A stretch of DNA of 19,240 nucleotides from CAYSBE01 sp044337585. Lineage in GTDB: Bacteria > Bacteroidota > Bacteroidia > UKL13-3. Position 1 is the stretch's first letter, and each line of letters starts with the position of its first letter. This document shows, piece by piece, positions 1 through 7,920 of the stretch. The notes beneath the pieces were generated by a model. The model worked only from the letters and a program-made list of their open reading frames with translations, made no database searches and was not told the DNA's origin. The stretch covers positions 1 through 19,240 of the forward strand of contig JBIINH010000022.1 of assembly GCA_044337585.1 (NCBI GenBank), written 5' to 3'. The position numbers were made by a program, and so were the translations under genes.

Positions 1-1
1 A

Positions 2-133
2 AACCAGGCAACAGAAATGGGCTTTATTAAGTTCGGATCACGTGTTGATTTGTTATTGCCCCTCGACTCAAAAATTAAGGTGGAGCTGAACCAGAAAGTT
101 AAAGGCGGTTGCACGGTTATTGCTGAATTATAG
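2..133 (+). CDS. psd: Phosphatidylserine decarboxylase, C-terminal fragment (cut by window start)
   Basis: Only the last 43 codons are present; the frame is open to the left edge. The peptide contains EMGFIKFGSRVDLLLP, which matches the C-terminal processing region of the short Psd type common in Bacteroidota. In this family the Gly-Ser bond (here the GS of FGS, at about bases 35-40) undergoes self-cleavage and the serine becomes the pyruvoyl cofactor of the small alpha chain. The enzyme decarboxylates phosphatidylserine to phosphatidylethanolamine at the membrane. What is visible therefore covers the processing site and the whole alpha chain. It shares a pathway with the CdsA encoded later in the window. 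The call rests on this short motif-bearing tail, so the subfamily is less certain than the function. Confidence 0.85.
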   Translation, partial: NQATEMGFIKFGSRVDLLLPLDSKIKVELNQKVKGGCTVIAEL

Positions 134-174
134 CGCTTTTCTTAGGTGGAAAATGGGCTCCTCATTTTTTTAAC

Positions 175-182
175 TACCTTTG
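175..182 (+). promoter_or_regulatory. Putative -7 promoter box for era
   Basis: TACCTTTG matches the Bacteroidota -7 consensus TAnnTTTG. It lies 22 bases before the TTG start of era, which would give a leader of roughly 15-17 bases. I see no good TTG-type -33 element at the usual distance, so the box alone supports the call. Confidence 0.5.
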
Positions 183-204
183 CCAGTTCAAAAAAGTTAA
201 TAAA

Positions 205-1101
205 TTGGCAGATTCAAACCACAAATCGGGCTTTGTAAGTATTATTGGAAAACCAAATGTAGGGAAGTCTACCTTGATGAATGCATTGGTTGGAGAGAAA
301 CTTTCCATCATTACACCCAAAGTACAAACTACCCGTCATCGCATCATGGGTATCCTTTCAAAGCCCGAATACCAAATAGTATTTTCAGATACACCGGGTA
401 TTATTCAACCTAAATACAAGTTACATGGCAATATGATGCAGTTTGTAAATGAAAGTTTGCAAGATGCAGATGTGGTATTATTTATTACCAGTGCAGATGA
501 AGACGCCAAAACCGATGCAGATTTACTTGCAAAACTTCAGCTAATCAAAACACCACTAATCGTTATTGTCAATAAAATTGATTTACTAACCGGTGATGAA
601 GCGTTAAAAAATGAAGTTGAGGCTTGGAATAAAATTTTACCTGAAGCTCAAATCATGCCGGTATCGGCATTAACCAAGTTCAATATAAAAGAATTGGTAG
701 AGGTAATATTGAAACATTTGCCTGTGGCACCGCCATTTTATCCAGAAGATCAACTTACAGATAAATCTGAGCGCTTTATTGCTTCAGAGATTATTCGTGA
801 GAAAATCATGATGCGGTACAAAGAGGAGATTCCTTATGCGGTGCAAGTGGTGGTTACTGAATTTAAAGAAGAGCCCAATATCATAAGGATAGCAGCCGAA
901 ATTTATGTGATGCGTGAAAGCCAAAGACAGATCATGATTGGCAAAGGTGGTATTGCAATTAAAAGTGTGGGGGTTGCATCCCGAAGAGATATGGAACGCT
1001 TTTTTGGGAAACAGGTGTTCCTGCAAACCTATGTAAGGATTAAAGAAAACTGGAGAGACAATGATTCATTGTTAAAACAATTCGGATACAAATCAGAATA
1101 A
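205..1101 (+). CDS. era: GTPase Era
   Basis: Era is an essential GTPase that binds the 3' end of 16S rRNA and assists 30S subunit maturation. The 298 residues fit the family. The G domain shows G1 GKPNVGKS (15-22), G3 DTPG (62-65), G4 NKID (123-126) and G5 SAL (154-156). A C-terminal type II KH domain carries GKGG (246-249) followed by the usual VRIKENWRD near the end. The start is a TTG at 205: no ATG lies in frame upstream, the next in-frame ATG falls inside the G1 region, and ADSNHKSGFVSIIG gives a normal Era N-terminus. The stop is 7 bases before der, so the two are probably co-transcribed. Identity is very secure; the TTG start is inferred. Confidence 0.97.
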   Translation: MADSNHKSGFVSIIGKPNVGKSTLMNALVGEKLSIITPKVQTTRHRIMGILSKPEYQIVFSDTPGIIQPKYKLHGNMMQFVNESLQDADVVLFITSADEDAKTDADLLAKLQLIKTPLIVIVNKIDLLTGDEALKNEVEAWNKILPEAQIMPVSALTKFNIKELVEVILKHLPVAPPFYPEDQLTDKSERFIASEIIREKIMMRYKEEIPYAVQVVVTEFKEEPNIIRIAAEIYVMRESQRQIMIGKGGIAIKSVGVASRRDMERFFGKQVFLQTYVRIKENWRDNDSLLKQFGYKSE

Positions 1102-1108
1102 CAAATTT

Positions 1109-2479
1109 ATGGGAAAAATAGTAGCCATTGTCGGCAGACCAAACGTAGGTAAGTCAACACTTTTTAATAGACTTACCGGATCGCGTCAAGCCATTGTAGA
1201 TGATGTAAGCGGAGTAACACGTGATAGGCATTACGGCAAATCAGAGTGGAACGGTAAAACATTTACCATTATAGATACTGGAGGATTTGTGCCAAACTCT
1301 GCAGATATATTTGAGCATGAAATTGCTAATCAGGTAAAAATAGCCATAGAAGAGTCAGACATTCTTGTGTTTATGGTGGATGTTTCAACAGGAATTACTG
1401 ACCTAGATAAAGCAAGTGCTAATTTGCTGCGTAGAAGTAAAAAACCAGTTTTGGTAGTAGTTAATAAAGTTGATAACAGCGAAAGACAATTTGAAGCAGC
1501 TGAATTCTATGGGCTGGGATTCGAAGAGGTATTTAACGTTTCATCTATGTCGGGTTCTGGCACAGGCGAGTTACTAGATAGGATTACCGAGTTTTTGCCC
1601 GATGATGAAGAATATATACTGGAAGACGATAATAGAGATTACGAGGAATCTGATGAAGAAAGTGAAGAGCGAATAAGTAGGACTAAAAATATACTTCCAA
1701 AAGTAGCAGTAGTAGGAAGGCCAAATGTTGGAAAGTCATCTTTTGTGAATGCATTATTGGGGTACCAACGAAATATTGTTACCGAAATAGCGGGTACAAC
1801 CAGGGATGCCATTCATACAGAATACAATGCATACGGACATCACTTTGTATTGGTTGATACAGCAGGAATAAGGAAAAAAGCAAAGGTAAAAGAGGATATC
1901 GAGTTCTATTCTGTTATGCGTTCAGTTCGCTCACTTGAAGATTGTGACGTGGCCATACTTATGATTGATGCTACTTTAGGTATAGATTCTCAAGACATGA
2001 ACTTAGTGCATTTAGCAATCAGAAATGGTAAAGGCTTAGTGATATTGGTGAATAAATGGGACCTTGTAGAAAAAGATACCAAAACAGCTCTTGAATTTGA
2101 AAAAATCATAAAAGAAAAATTACAACCATTTGATGATGTACCTATTTTGTTTATTTCAGCATTGGAAAAACAACGCATTTTCAAAGCAGTAGAACTGGCA
2201 ATGAAGGTGATTGAAAACAAGAAAAGGCGCATACCCACTCATAAACTAAATGATGTCATTCTGCCATTTATTGAACATTACCCACCACCGGCAATAAAGG
2301 GTAAATATGTAAGAATCAAGTTTATTATGCAGTTACCGGGAAGTAATCCCAAATTTGCCTTTTTCTGCAACCTGCCTCAGTATGTGAACGAAAGCTATAA
2401 GCGATACCTAGAAAACAAGATTAGAGAAAGCTTTGATTTTCATGGAGTTCCAATAGTTATCTACATGCGAAAGAAATAA
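1109..2479 (+). CDS. der: GTPase Der (EngA), double G domain
   Basis: Der is a ribosome-associated GTPase needed for 50S subunit assembly. Two tandem G domains are visible. The first has GRPNVGKS (9-16), DTGG (56-59) and NKVD (119-122); the second has GRPNVGKS (203-210), DTAG (250-253) and NKWD (315-318). A C-terminal KH-like domain covers about 365-456. The total of 456 residues is slightly long because the linker between the G domains (about 164-188) is very acidic, with many Asp and Glu residues. It starts at ATG 7 bases after era. The promoter of the next gene begins directly after its stop, with no terminator between. Confidence 0.98.
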   Translation: MGKIVAIVGRPNVGKSTLFNRLTGSRQAIVDDVSGVTRDRHYGKSEWNGKTFTIIDTGGFVPNSADIFEHEIANQVKIAIEESDILVFMVDVSTGITDLDKASANLLRRSKKPVLVVVNKVDNSERQFEAAEFYGLGFEEVFNVSSMSGSGTGELLDRITEFLPDDEEYILEDDNRDYEESDEESEERISRTKNILPKVAVVGRPNVGKSSFVNALLGYQRNIVTEIAGTTRDAIHTEYNAYGHHFVLVDTAGIRKKAKVKEDIEFYSVMRSVRSLEDCDVAILMIDATLGIDSQDMNLVHLAIRNGKGLVILVNKWDLVEKDTKTALEFEKIIKEKLQPFDDVPILFISALEKQRIFKAVELAMKVIENKKRRIPTHKLNDVILPFIEHYPPPAIKGKYVRIKFIMQLPGSNPKFAFFCNLPQYVNESYKRYLENKIRESFDFHGVPIVIYMRKK

Positions 2480-2482
2480 AAA

Positions 2483-2512
2483 TTGGTTTATTTATCATTC
2501 GTACTATATTTG
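2483..2512 (+). promoter_or_regulatory. Promoter of the small lipoprotein gene
   Basis: TTG at 2483-2485 and TATATTTG at 2505-2512 are separated by 19 bases, a close match to the Bacteroidota TTTG/TAnnTTTG arrangement. The predicted transcription start (about 2517) is some 28 bases before the ATG at 2546. This argues against longer versions of the protein starting upstream. The -33 element begins only 4 bases after the der stop codon. Confidence 0.72.
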
Positions 2513-2545
2513 CACCCGTTTATCAATAAAACTAATAACAACACA

Positions 2546-2776
2546 ATGAAAAAAGTATTATCAATCCTTGCTGCTGCTTCAATGTTAGCAGTAATCGCTT
2601 GCGGTCCTTCAGCTGAAGAAAAACGTAAAGCAGAAGAAAAACGTATTCAAGATTCAATCGAAGCTGCTAGTAAAGAAGCTGATGCTTTAGCTGCTATGGA
2701 AGCTACAATGACTGATTCAACAGCTACAGTTGATACAACTGCTGCTGCTGTAGAAGCTGCTCCAGCTGCTCACTAA
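2546..2776 (+). CDS. Small Ala-rich lipoprotein of unknown function
   Basis: This 76-residue protein begins MKKVLSILAAAS and has a lipobox VIAC with the lipidated cysteine at position 19, so it should be a membrane lipoprotein. The mature part is a highly charged Glu/Lys segment (EEKRKAEEKR, likely helical) followed by an Ala/Thr/Asp-rich, low-complexity tail ending PAAH. No enzymatic domain is recognisable. Alanine is encoded 20 times by GCT and twice by GCA, and both arginines are CGT, unlike the neighbouring genes; with its own promoter and strong terminator this suggests a very abundant product. I chose ATG 2546 because it follows the promoter and starts the signal peptide; an upstream in-frame TTG would sit on the -33 box. 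The role is unknown; a small abundant envelope protein is an inference. Confidence 0.85.
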   Translation: MKKVLSILAAASMLAVIACGPSAEEKRKAEEKRIQDSIEAASKEADALAAMEATMTDSTATVDTTAAAVEAAPAAH

Positions 2777-2796
2777 TTGAATTTTTTCAATGAATT

Positions 2797-2830
2797 AAAA
2801 GAGTGTTTAGCAATAAGCACTCTTTTTTTT
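2797..2830 (+). terminator. Rho-independent terminator after the small lipoprotein gene
   Basis: AAAAGAGTG (2797-2805) pairs with CACTCTTTT (2818-2826), the stem extending by a G-T wobble and two A-T pairs around a short loop, followed by a run of T residues to 2830. It separates the lipoprotein gene from the rpmH promoter. Confidence 0.85.
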
Positions 2831-2851
2831 ATTCAGAATTTGGCAAAAAAC

Positions 2852-2882
2852 TTTGTTTATTCACAAACCTGCCTTACTTTTG
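2852..2882 (+). promoter_or_regulatory. Promoter of the rpmH-rnpA-yidD operon
   Basis: TTTG (2852-2855) and TACTTTTG (2875-2882) are separated by 19 bases, the same spacing as the preceding lipoprotein promoter. Both boxes match the Bacteroidota consensus exactly. The start of transcription would be near 2887, about 20 bases before the rpmH ATG. Confidence 0.78.
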
Positions 2883-2906
2883 CCATCCTTTTAAAAAATT
2901 AGCGTC

Positions 2907-3068
2907 ATGACAAAAAGAACATACCAACCTTCCGTGCGTAAAAGAAAAAATAAGCATGGATTCAGAGAAAGAATGGCCACTGAATCGGGTCGTAAGGTTA
3001 TTGCTTCACGTAGAGCAAAAGGTCGTAAAAGATTGACCGTGTCTGACGAAAGAAGTCACGGAAAATAA
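2907..3068 (+). CDS. rpmH: 50S ribosomal protein L34
   Basis: A 53-residue, strongly basic protein starting MTKRTYQPSVRKRKNKHGFR and continuing with RMATESGRKVIASRRAKGRK, the unmistakable L34 signature. L34 binds 23S rRNA in the large subunit. The C-terminus (RLTVSDERSHGK) is several residues longer than the E. coli version, as in other Bacteroidota. It lies directly upstream of rnpA, an arrangement conserved across bacteria. Its own consensus promoter and upstream terminator mark it as the first gene of the operon. Confidence 0.98.
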   Translation: MTKRTYQPSVRKRKNKHGFRERMATESGRKVIASRRAKGRKRLTVSDERSHGK

Positions 3069-3078
3069 TTTGGTACAT

Positions 3079-3456
3079 ATGACTGCCTTTACTTTTCACA
3101 AAACGGAAAGGCTTTGTAGCAAAATACTCATCTCAAAATTATTTGAAAAAGGAAACCATTATCTTAATAGGTTTCCTTTTCGCTTTTCATGGGTTGAAGC
3201 AAACCATGATGGAACCTGTCCCGTGCAAGTTATATTTATCGTTTCTAAAAGAAACTTTCCTAAAGCCCACGATCGCAATAAAGTAAAAAGGCAAATTAGG
3301 GAGTTTTACCGTTTGAATAAACACAAGCTTTATAAGCATTTGGCCGAAAAGAAATACGTTTTACAAATTGCTTATACAGGCAAGACTATAATAAAATCAA
3401 GTGAGCTTGAACCATTGTTTGTTAAAGCATTTCAAGAATTAATCACACATGTTTAA
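3079..3456 (+). CDS. rnpA: Ribonuclease P protein component
   Basis: RnpA is the basic protein subunit of RNase P, which removes the 5' leader of tRNA precursors together with the RnpB RNA. The 125-residue protein carries the diagnostic basic motif DRNKVKRQIRE (near residue 74) and the N-terminal pattern FTFHKTERLCSKILISKLF. I use the ATG at 3079, 10 bases after the rpmH stop; an in-frame TTG three codons earlier is less likely. The 3' end overlaps yidD by 8 bases, implying translational coupling. Confidence 0.95.
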   Translation: MTAFTFHKTERLCSKILISKLFEKGNHYLNRFPFRFSWVEANHDGTCPVQVIFIVSKRNFPKAHDRNKVKRQIREFYRLNKHKLYKHLAEKKYVLQIAYTGKTIIKSSELEPLFVKAFQELITHV

Positions 3457-3673
3457 GAGAATAGTAAGTTATCCTTTTTTGCTTTTGGTAAAGTTTTACC
3501 AGTATCTTCTGTCGCCACTACTTCCCAATGCTTGCAGATACACACCCACTTGTTCGCAATATGCCATTGATGCCATACGAAAATATGGCCCACTAAAAGG
3601 AATATGGATAGGTTTGAAACGAATTTCAAGATGCCATCCTTGGGGAGGCAGTGGTTATGATCCTGTAAAATAA
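3449..3673 (+). CDS. yidD: Membrane protein insertion efficiency factor YidD
   Basis: A 74-residue protein with the YidD hallmarks CRYTPTCSQYA (C29, C35) and RCHPWGGSGYDPV (C62). YidD is a small membrane-associated protein thought to help YidC-dependent insertion of inner-membrane proteins. The N-terminal segment, FLLLVKFYQYLLSPLL, looks amphipathic. It overlaps the end of rnpA, the conserved location for this gene. The yidC gene that often follows is not here; a protease gene follows instead after 75 bases in which I see no clear promoter or terminator. Confidence 0.95.
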   Translation: MFKRIVSYPFLLLVKFYQYLLSPLLPNACRYTPTCSQYAIDAIRKYGPLKGIWIGLKRISRCHPWGGSGYDPVK

Positions 3674-3748
3674 TCACCTTTTCGAAGTAATTGCCCATTC
3701 CTTTACCTGCAAATTAATTATATTCACCACATAAATTATCCATTTTAA

Positions 3749-5407
3749 ATGAAGCGCTTTATTGAAAGAATCCGTTGGTATTACTTGGCTATCATTATCG
3801 CAGGTTTTACCTTAATTTCATTTACTCCAACTGCAACCAACTACTTTGAAGTATCTAAAAACCTGGAAATTTTTGCAACCGTTTTCAGAGAGTTGAATAC
3901 CTATTATGTTGATGATGTAGATCCGGGAAAAATGATGAAAAAGGGCATTGATGAAATGCTTAAGACACTTGATCCCTATACCAATTACATTTCAGAATCT
4001 GAAGCAGAGGACTTTCGCTTTCAAATGACAGGACAGTATGGTGGTATTGGAGCACAAGTTGGACAAAAGGGTGAGTACATAGCTATACTTGAGCCATACG
4101 AAAATTTTCCTGCACATAAAGCAGACCTGCGGGCAGGTGATGTGATAATAGAAATAGAAGGAAAATCTACAAAAGGAAAAACAACATCTGATATTAGCAA
4201 ATTGTTAAAAGGTCAACCCGGTAGTAAAGTAAAATTGAAAATTAGCCGTGAAGGCGAAGGCGAATTGATTAAAGAACTTACACGCGAAGAAGTAAAAGTA
4301 AAGAATGTACCGTATTATGGAATCATAGAAAATAAAACAGGGTATATCAGGCTTCAATCGTTTACCAATGAAGCCGGCAAAGAAGTGAGGGATGCATTGA
4401 TACAATTAAAAAAAGAGTACAATATTCAATCTGTGGTGTTGGATGTGCGTGGCAATCCTGGGGGGCTTTTACATGAAGCAGTAAACGTTGTAAATGTATT
4501 TATACCACAAGGGCAAGAAGTAGTAAGCACTAAAGGCAAAGTGAAAGAATGGGACAAATCTTATAAAACATTAAATAAGCCCGAAGATACCGAAATACCG
4601 TTGGTGGTACTTACCAATAGAGGTTCCGCATCAGCAAGTGAAATTGTCTCCGGTACGTTGCAGGACTTGGATCGCGCGGTGATTATTGGAACACGTACCT
4701 TTGGCAAAGGATTGGTTCAAAGCACCCGACCGCTAACCTATAATGCACAACTTAAGCTTACTACAGCAAAATATTATACACCCTCCGGAAGGTGTATACA
4801 AGCACTTGATTATTCGCATAAAAATGAAGAGGGGTTAGCAGAAAGTGTACCCGACTCTCTTAGAAAAGAATTTAAGACACGCAACGGACGAAAAGTATAT
4901 GATGGCGCAGGGGTAGAACCTGAAATTAAAATTGAACAAGGCTTGTATGCAAAAATTACCCAGAGTTTAATAACTAAGCAACTCATATTTGATTATGCCA
5001 CATTTTATCGCAGCCTGCATCCAACTATTGCCCCTGCAAAAGACTATGTGTTTACAGATGCTGACTTTGAAGCATTTAAAAAATACCTGTCAGGTAAAGA
5101 CTACGGCTATACTACGAACAGTGAAAAAGCATTGGAAGATTTAAAAGCAAAAGCAGAGGATGAAAAATATTTCGAAGCCATTAAAGCTTCTTATGAGCAA
5201 CTCAAACAACAGCTCAATCACGATAAGCAAGCAGATATTGATAAGAGTAAATTAGAAATAATGGAATTGTTGCAAGAAGAAATCGCAAAGCGATACTACT
5301 TGCAGCGAGCAAGATACGAAGCCACATTTAAAACAGATGAAGATATTCAGGCTGCAGTGAAATTATTTGCTGAGCCCGCTCGCTATTCATCACTTTTAAG
5401 TAAGTAA
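3749..5407 (+). CDS. C-terminal processing protease, peptidase family S41
   Basis: A 552-residue CtpA/Prc-type serine protease. Residues 10-28 form an uncleaved signal anchor or signal peptide, placing the enzyme in the periplasm. A PDZ domain spans about 95-175 (YGGIGAQV...LRAGDVIIEI). The protease core includes LDVRGNPGG (231-239), the catalytic serine S295 in GSASASE and the catalytic lysine K320 in TFGKG, with Q324 downstream; the 25-residue Ser-Lys spacing equals that of E. coli Prc. The C-terminal 150 residues are helical and charged. Such enzymes trim exposed C-termini of envelope proteins; the substrate here is unknown. The TSUP permease gene starts one base after its stop, so they are probably co-transcribed. 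Confidence 0.93.
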   Translation: MKRFIERIRWYYLAIIIAGFTLISFTPTATNYFEVSKNLEIFATVFRELNTYYVDDVDPGKMMKKGIDEMLKTLDPYTNYISESEAEDFRFQMTGQYGGIGAQVGQKGEYIAILEPYENFPAHKADLRAGDVIIEIEGKSTKGKTTSDISKLLKGQPGSKVKLKISREGEGELIKELTREEVKVKNVPYYGIIENKTGYIRLQSFTNEAGKEVRDALIQLKKEYNIQSVVLDVRGNPGGLLHEAVNVVNVFIPQGQEVVSTKGKVKEWDKSYKTLNKPEDTEIPLVVLTNRGSASASEIVSGTLQDLDRAVIIGTRTFGKGLVQSTRPLTYNAQLKLTTAKYYTPSGRCIQALDYSHKNEEGLAESVPDSLRKEFKTRNGRKVYDGAGVEPEIKIEQGLYAKITQSLITKQLIFDYATFYRSLHPTIAPAKDYVFTDADFEAFKKYLSGKDYGYTTNSEKALEDLKAKAEDEKYFEAIKASYEQLKQQLNHDKQADIDKSKLEIMELLQEEIAKRYYLQRARYEATFKTDEDIQAAVKLFAEPARYSSLLSK

Positions 5408-5408
5408 A

Positions 5409-6248
5409 ATGATAACCTTATCACTTGTTGATTATTTATTACTTTTTGGATTAGGTAGTCTTGGTTCTTTTTTGGCAGGCTTCCTCGGAGTTGGCGGAGG
5501 AATTATCTATGTACCGATACTCGATTATTTTTTATGGAAAATGGGCTATCGCGATCAAGAATTGGTAAGGGCCATTCTTGCCAATTCGCTATTCACTATT
5601 ATTTTTGCAGGTATCATTTCTCTCTATAATCAGTATAAAGTTCAAAACTTTTATCCCAAAGAAATTTTACTTGCTGCAATACCTGCTTCAGTTGGTGTTT
5701 TATTCATCACATGGTTAATCTCAATAGGAACATGGTATTCTAAAATTGCCTTTAATTTTGTGTTCTGCTTTTTATTGTTTTTTATCCTATTAAGGATGTT
5801 TGTCAACAGAAAAAAAATAGTAAATGACAATATTTTCGTTAAACCTTTTTATTATAGTTTAGCTGGTTTATTTACCGGTGCCATCTCTGCACTTTCAGGA
5901 TTAGGAGGAGGGGTGATTTTAACGCCAACCATTACTGATTTGATGAATCAGCCGGTTAAAAAATCAATATCAATTTCGAATGGGGTCATTCCGGTACTCG
6001 CTATTGCAGCATCGATTTTAAATTTGAATCAGCGACCTGAGCAAATGGTCAATGCATATCAGATAGGATATATCGTTTTCCCCTTAGTGATACCAATGCT
6101 GGCCTCTTCATTTATCTTTGCTCGACAAGGTGTAAAGTTGTCTCATAATACCTCATCAGAAAAAATTAAAATCACATTTGCTACGTTTGCTTCCATTGTA
6201 TTATTTAAAAATATTTATGAAATACTTCATTCATTCCATTTTATTTAG
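5409..6248 (+). CDS. TauE/SafE (TSUP) family sulfite-exporter-like permease
   Basis: A 279-residue integral membrane protein with about eight hydrophobic segments. It is an internal duplication: the glycine motif FLGVGGGIIYVP near residue 25 recurs as LSGLGGGVILTP near 160, the signature of the TauE/SafE (formerly DUF81) family. Members export or import small sulfur- or carbon-containing anions such as sulfite, sulfoacetate or taurine-derived compounds. The substrate cannot be read from the sequence, and no sulfur-metabolism gene is nearby. It starts one base after the S41 gene and its last 32 bases overlap the M28 peptidase gene, so it is the middle gene of a tight three-gene unit. Confidence 0.88.
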   Translation: MITLSLVDYLLLFGLGSLGSFLAGFLGVGGGIIYVPILDYFLWKMGYRDQELVRAILANSLFTIIFAGIISLYNQYKVQNFYPKEILLAAIPASVGVLFITWLISIGTWYSKIAFNFVFCFLLFFILLRMFVNRKKIVNDNIFVKPFYYSLAGLFTGAISALSGLGGGVILTPTITDLMNQPVKKSISISNGVIPVLAIAASILNLNQRPEQMVNAYQIGYIVFPLVIPMLASSFIFARQGVKLSHNTSSEKIKITFATFASIVLFKNIYEILHSFHFI

Positions 6249-7920
6249 TCTGTTTTTTGTTTCAGCAACTGCACAGCAAGTTCCATTTGTCTACGAACAA
6301 TTGCAAGCTGAAATGAAAATATCAATGCTATGCTTATCAAATGATTCATTACAAGGTAGGCTTGTTGGTTCGCCCGGTGAGAAAATAGCATACACTTATA
6401 TTTCACAGAAGTTTCAACAGTATAATGTGCAACCCAAAGGCGAACAGAAATATTTGCAACCATTTACTTTAAAACGTTTCAGTGTGTATACCGAAGGAAC
6501 ATTTTTTGATTTGAAAAAAGGAGGTCGCAAGCTTACTTTCATAGGTAGTTATCCAAAACTATTTCCTGCATCTGTAAGTGGGCCGGGTAAAGCAAAAGCG
6601 AAGACAGTTTTTATGGGTTACGGTATCATATCTGGAGATGGATCCATGGATGATTACGCAGGAAAAACAGTAAAAGGGAAAATAGTGGTGTTCCAATCGG
6701 GATATCCTTCATCAACGTTCTCCATTCACTCTGCAGTTGCTGCAGCCTCATCATTGGAAGCAAAAGTAGATACGGCAATCGCTCGTGGAGCAATTGGTGT
6801 ACTTGTGTTACATGTTGATACAAGCGCAGCTGTACCTCGATACAAAAAGTATGTTCAAAAAAATCAATCCCGCAATATCCCTGTAATGCATTTTATCACC
6901 CAATCAGAAACAGACCTGTTTGATCGAGCAGAACTCTTGCTGGATGTTCGTGCAAACGAAGTTGAAATAGTTGGACACAATGTTGTGGGATATATAGATA
7001 ATAAAGCACAGAAAACAGTTGTTATTGGTGCACATTACGACCACTTGGGTTACGATGAATTTGGAAACTCTACCTGGCGACCGGATGCAAATGAGGCACA
7101 ACAAATACACAACGGAGCAGATGATAATGCAAGCGGAACTACGGCATTAATTACCCTAGCAGGAACACTAAGCAAGTATGGATCAAAAAATTTGAATTAT
7201 TGTTTTATCGCATTTAGTGGTGAAGAAGAAGGCTTGCTTGGCTCAAACTATTTTGTAAAACATCCCACTATTGATATGAAGCATGTATTGGCCATGATAA
7301 ATATGGACATGGTAGGCAGGCTTGATGAGCAAAAATATACATTAGGCATAAACGGAACCGGAACATCAAAAGAATGGAATTCACTACTTGGAACAATAAC
7401 CATTGATTCGCTAAAATATAAGTATACTGAATCAGGAACAGGAGCAAGCGATCATACTTCTTTCTACAATGACAGTATTCCCGTATTACATTACTTTACA
7501 GGAACGCATTATGATTATCATAAGCCTTCAGATGATGAAGAAAAGATAAACTATGATGGCATGTTCAAAGTAGTGAAGCATATTTATTTGCTAACTGAAA
7601 AGCTGAGTGCAACGCCACAACTTAATTTTGTAAGAACCAAAGAAGATACCTCTGCGAGGATAAGTTTTAAGGTGACCTTAGGAATTATGCCCGACTATAT
7701 GTATGAAGGAAAGGGAGTGAAGATTGATGGAGTAACACCCGATAAACCGGCTGCTGTTGCAGGTATTCAAAAAGGAGATTGCATATTAAAACTTGGAAAT
7801 ATTTCGATTGATACCATGCAAGACTATATGAAGGCCTTGGCAGCATTTAAAAAAGGAGACCGAACAACCGTGGAAATTAACAGGGCAGGTAACATATTGA
7901 TTAAAGAAGTTATTTTTTAG
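6217..7920 (+). CDS. Secreted zinc peptidase family M28 with PA and PDZ domains
   Basis: A 567-residue exported aminopeptidase-like protein. The N-terminus MKYFIHSILFSLFFVSATAQQ is a signal peptide, which fixes the ATG at 6217 over an earlier in-frame TTG. A protease-associated (PA) insert lies at about 110-235. The M28 core supplies two-zinc ligands and catalytic residues: H273 in GAHYDHLG, D302/D303 in GADDNASG, E336/E337 in FSGEEEGLLGS, D364 in NMDMVG and H435 in YHKPSDD. A PDZ-like domain occupies roughly 480-560 (VTPDKPAAVAGIQKGDCILKL). All metal-site motifs are intact. It should cleave N-terminal residues from peptides outside the cytoplasm. It overlaps the upstream permease gene by 32 bases and the convergent SprT-like gene by 11. 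Confidence 0.92.
   Translation: MKYFIHSILFSLFFVSATAQQVPFVYEQLQAEMKISMLCLSNDSLQGRLVGSPGEKIAYTYISQKFQQYNVQPKGEQKYLQPFTLKRFSVYTEGTFFDLKKGGRKLTFIGSYPKLFPASVSGPGKAKAKTVFMGYGIISGDGSMDDYAGKTVKGKIVVFQSGYPSSTFSIHSAVAAASSLEAKVDTAIARGAIGVLVLHVDTSAAVPRYKKYVQKNQSRNIPVMHFITQSETDLFDRAELLLDVRANEVEIVGHNVVGYIDNKAQKTVVIGAHYDHLGYDEFGNSTWRPDANEAQQIHNGADDNASGTTALITLAGTLSKYGSKNLNYCFIAFSGEEEGLLGSNYFVKHPTIDMKHVLAMINMDMVGRLDEQKYTLGINGTGTSKEWNSLLGTITIDSLKYKYTESGTGASDHTSFYNDSIPVLHYFTGTHYDYHKPSDDEEKINYDGMFKVVKHIYLLTEKLSATPQLNFVRTKEDTSARISFKVTLGIMPDYMYEGKGVKIDGVTPDKPAAVAGIQKGDCILKLGNISIDTMQDYMKALAAFKKGDRTTVEINRAGNILIKEVIF

Noticed and set aside
2483..2545. N-terminal extension of the small lipoprotein
   Set aside because: It would start on the predicted -33 box and place 21 residues before a perfect lipoprotein signal peptide.
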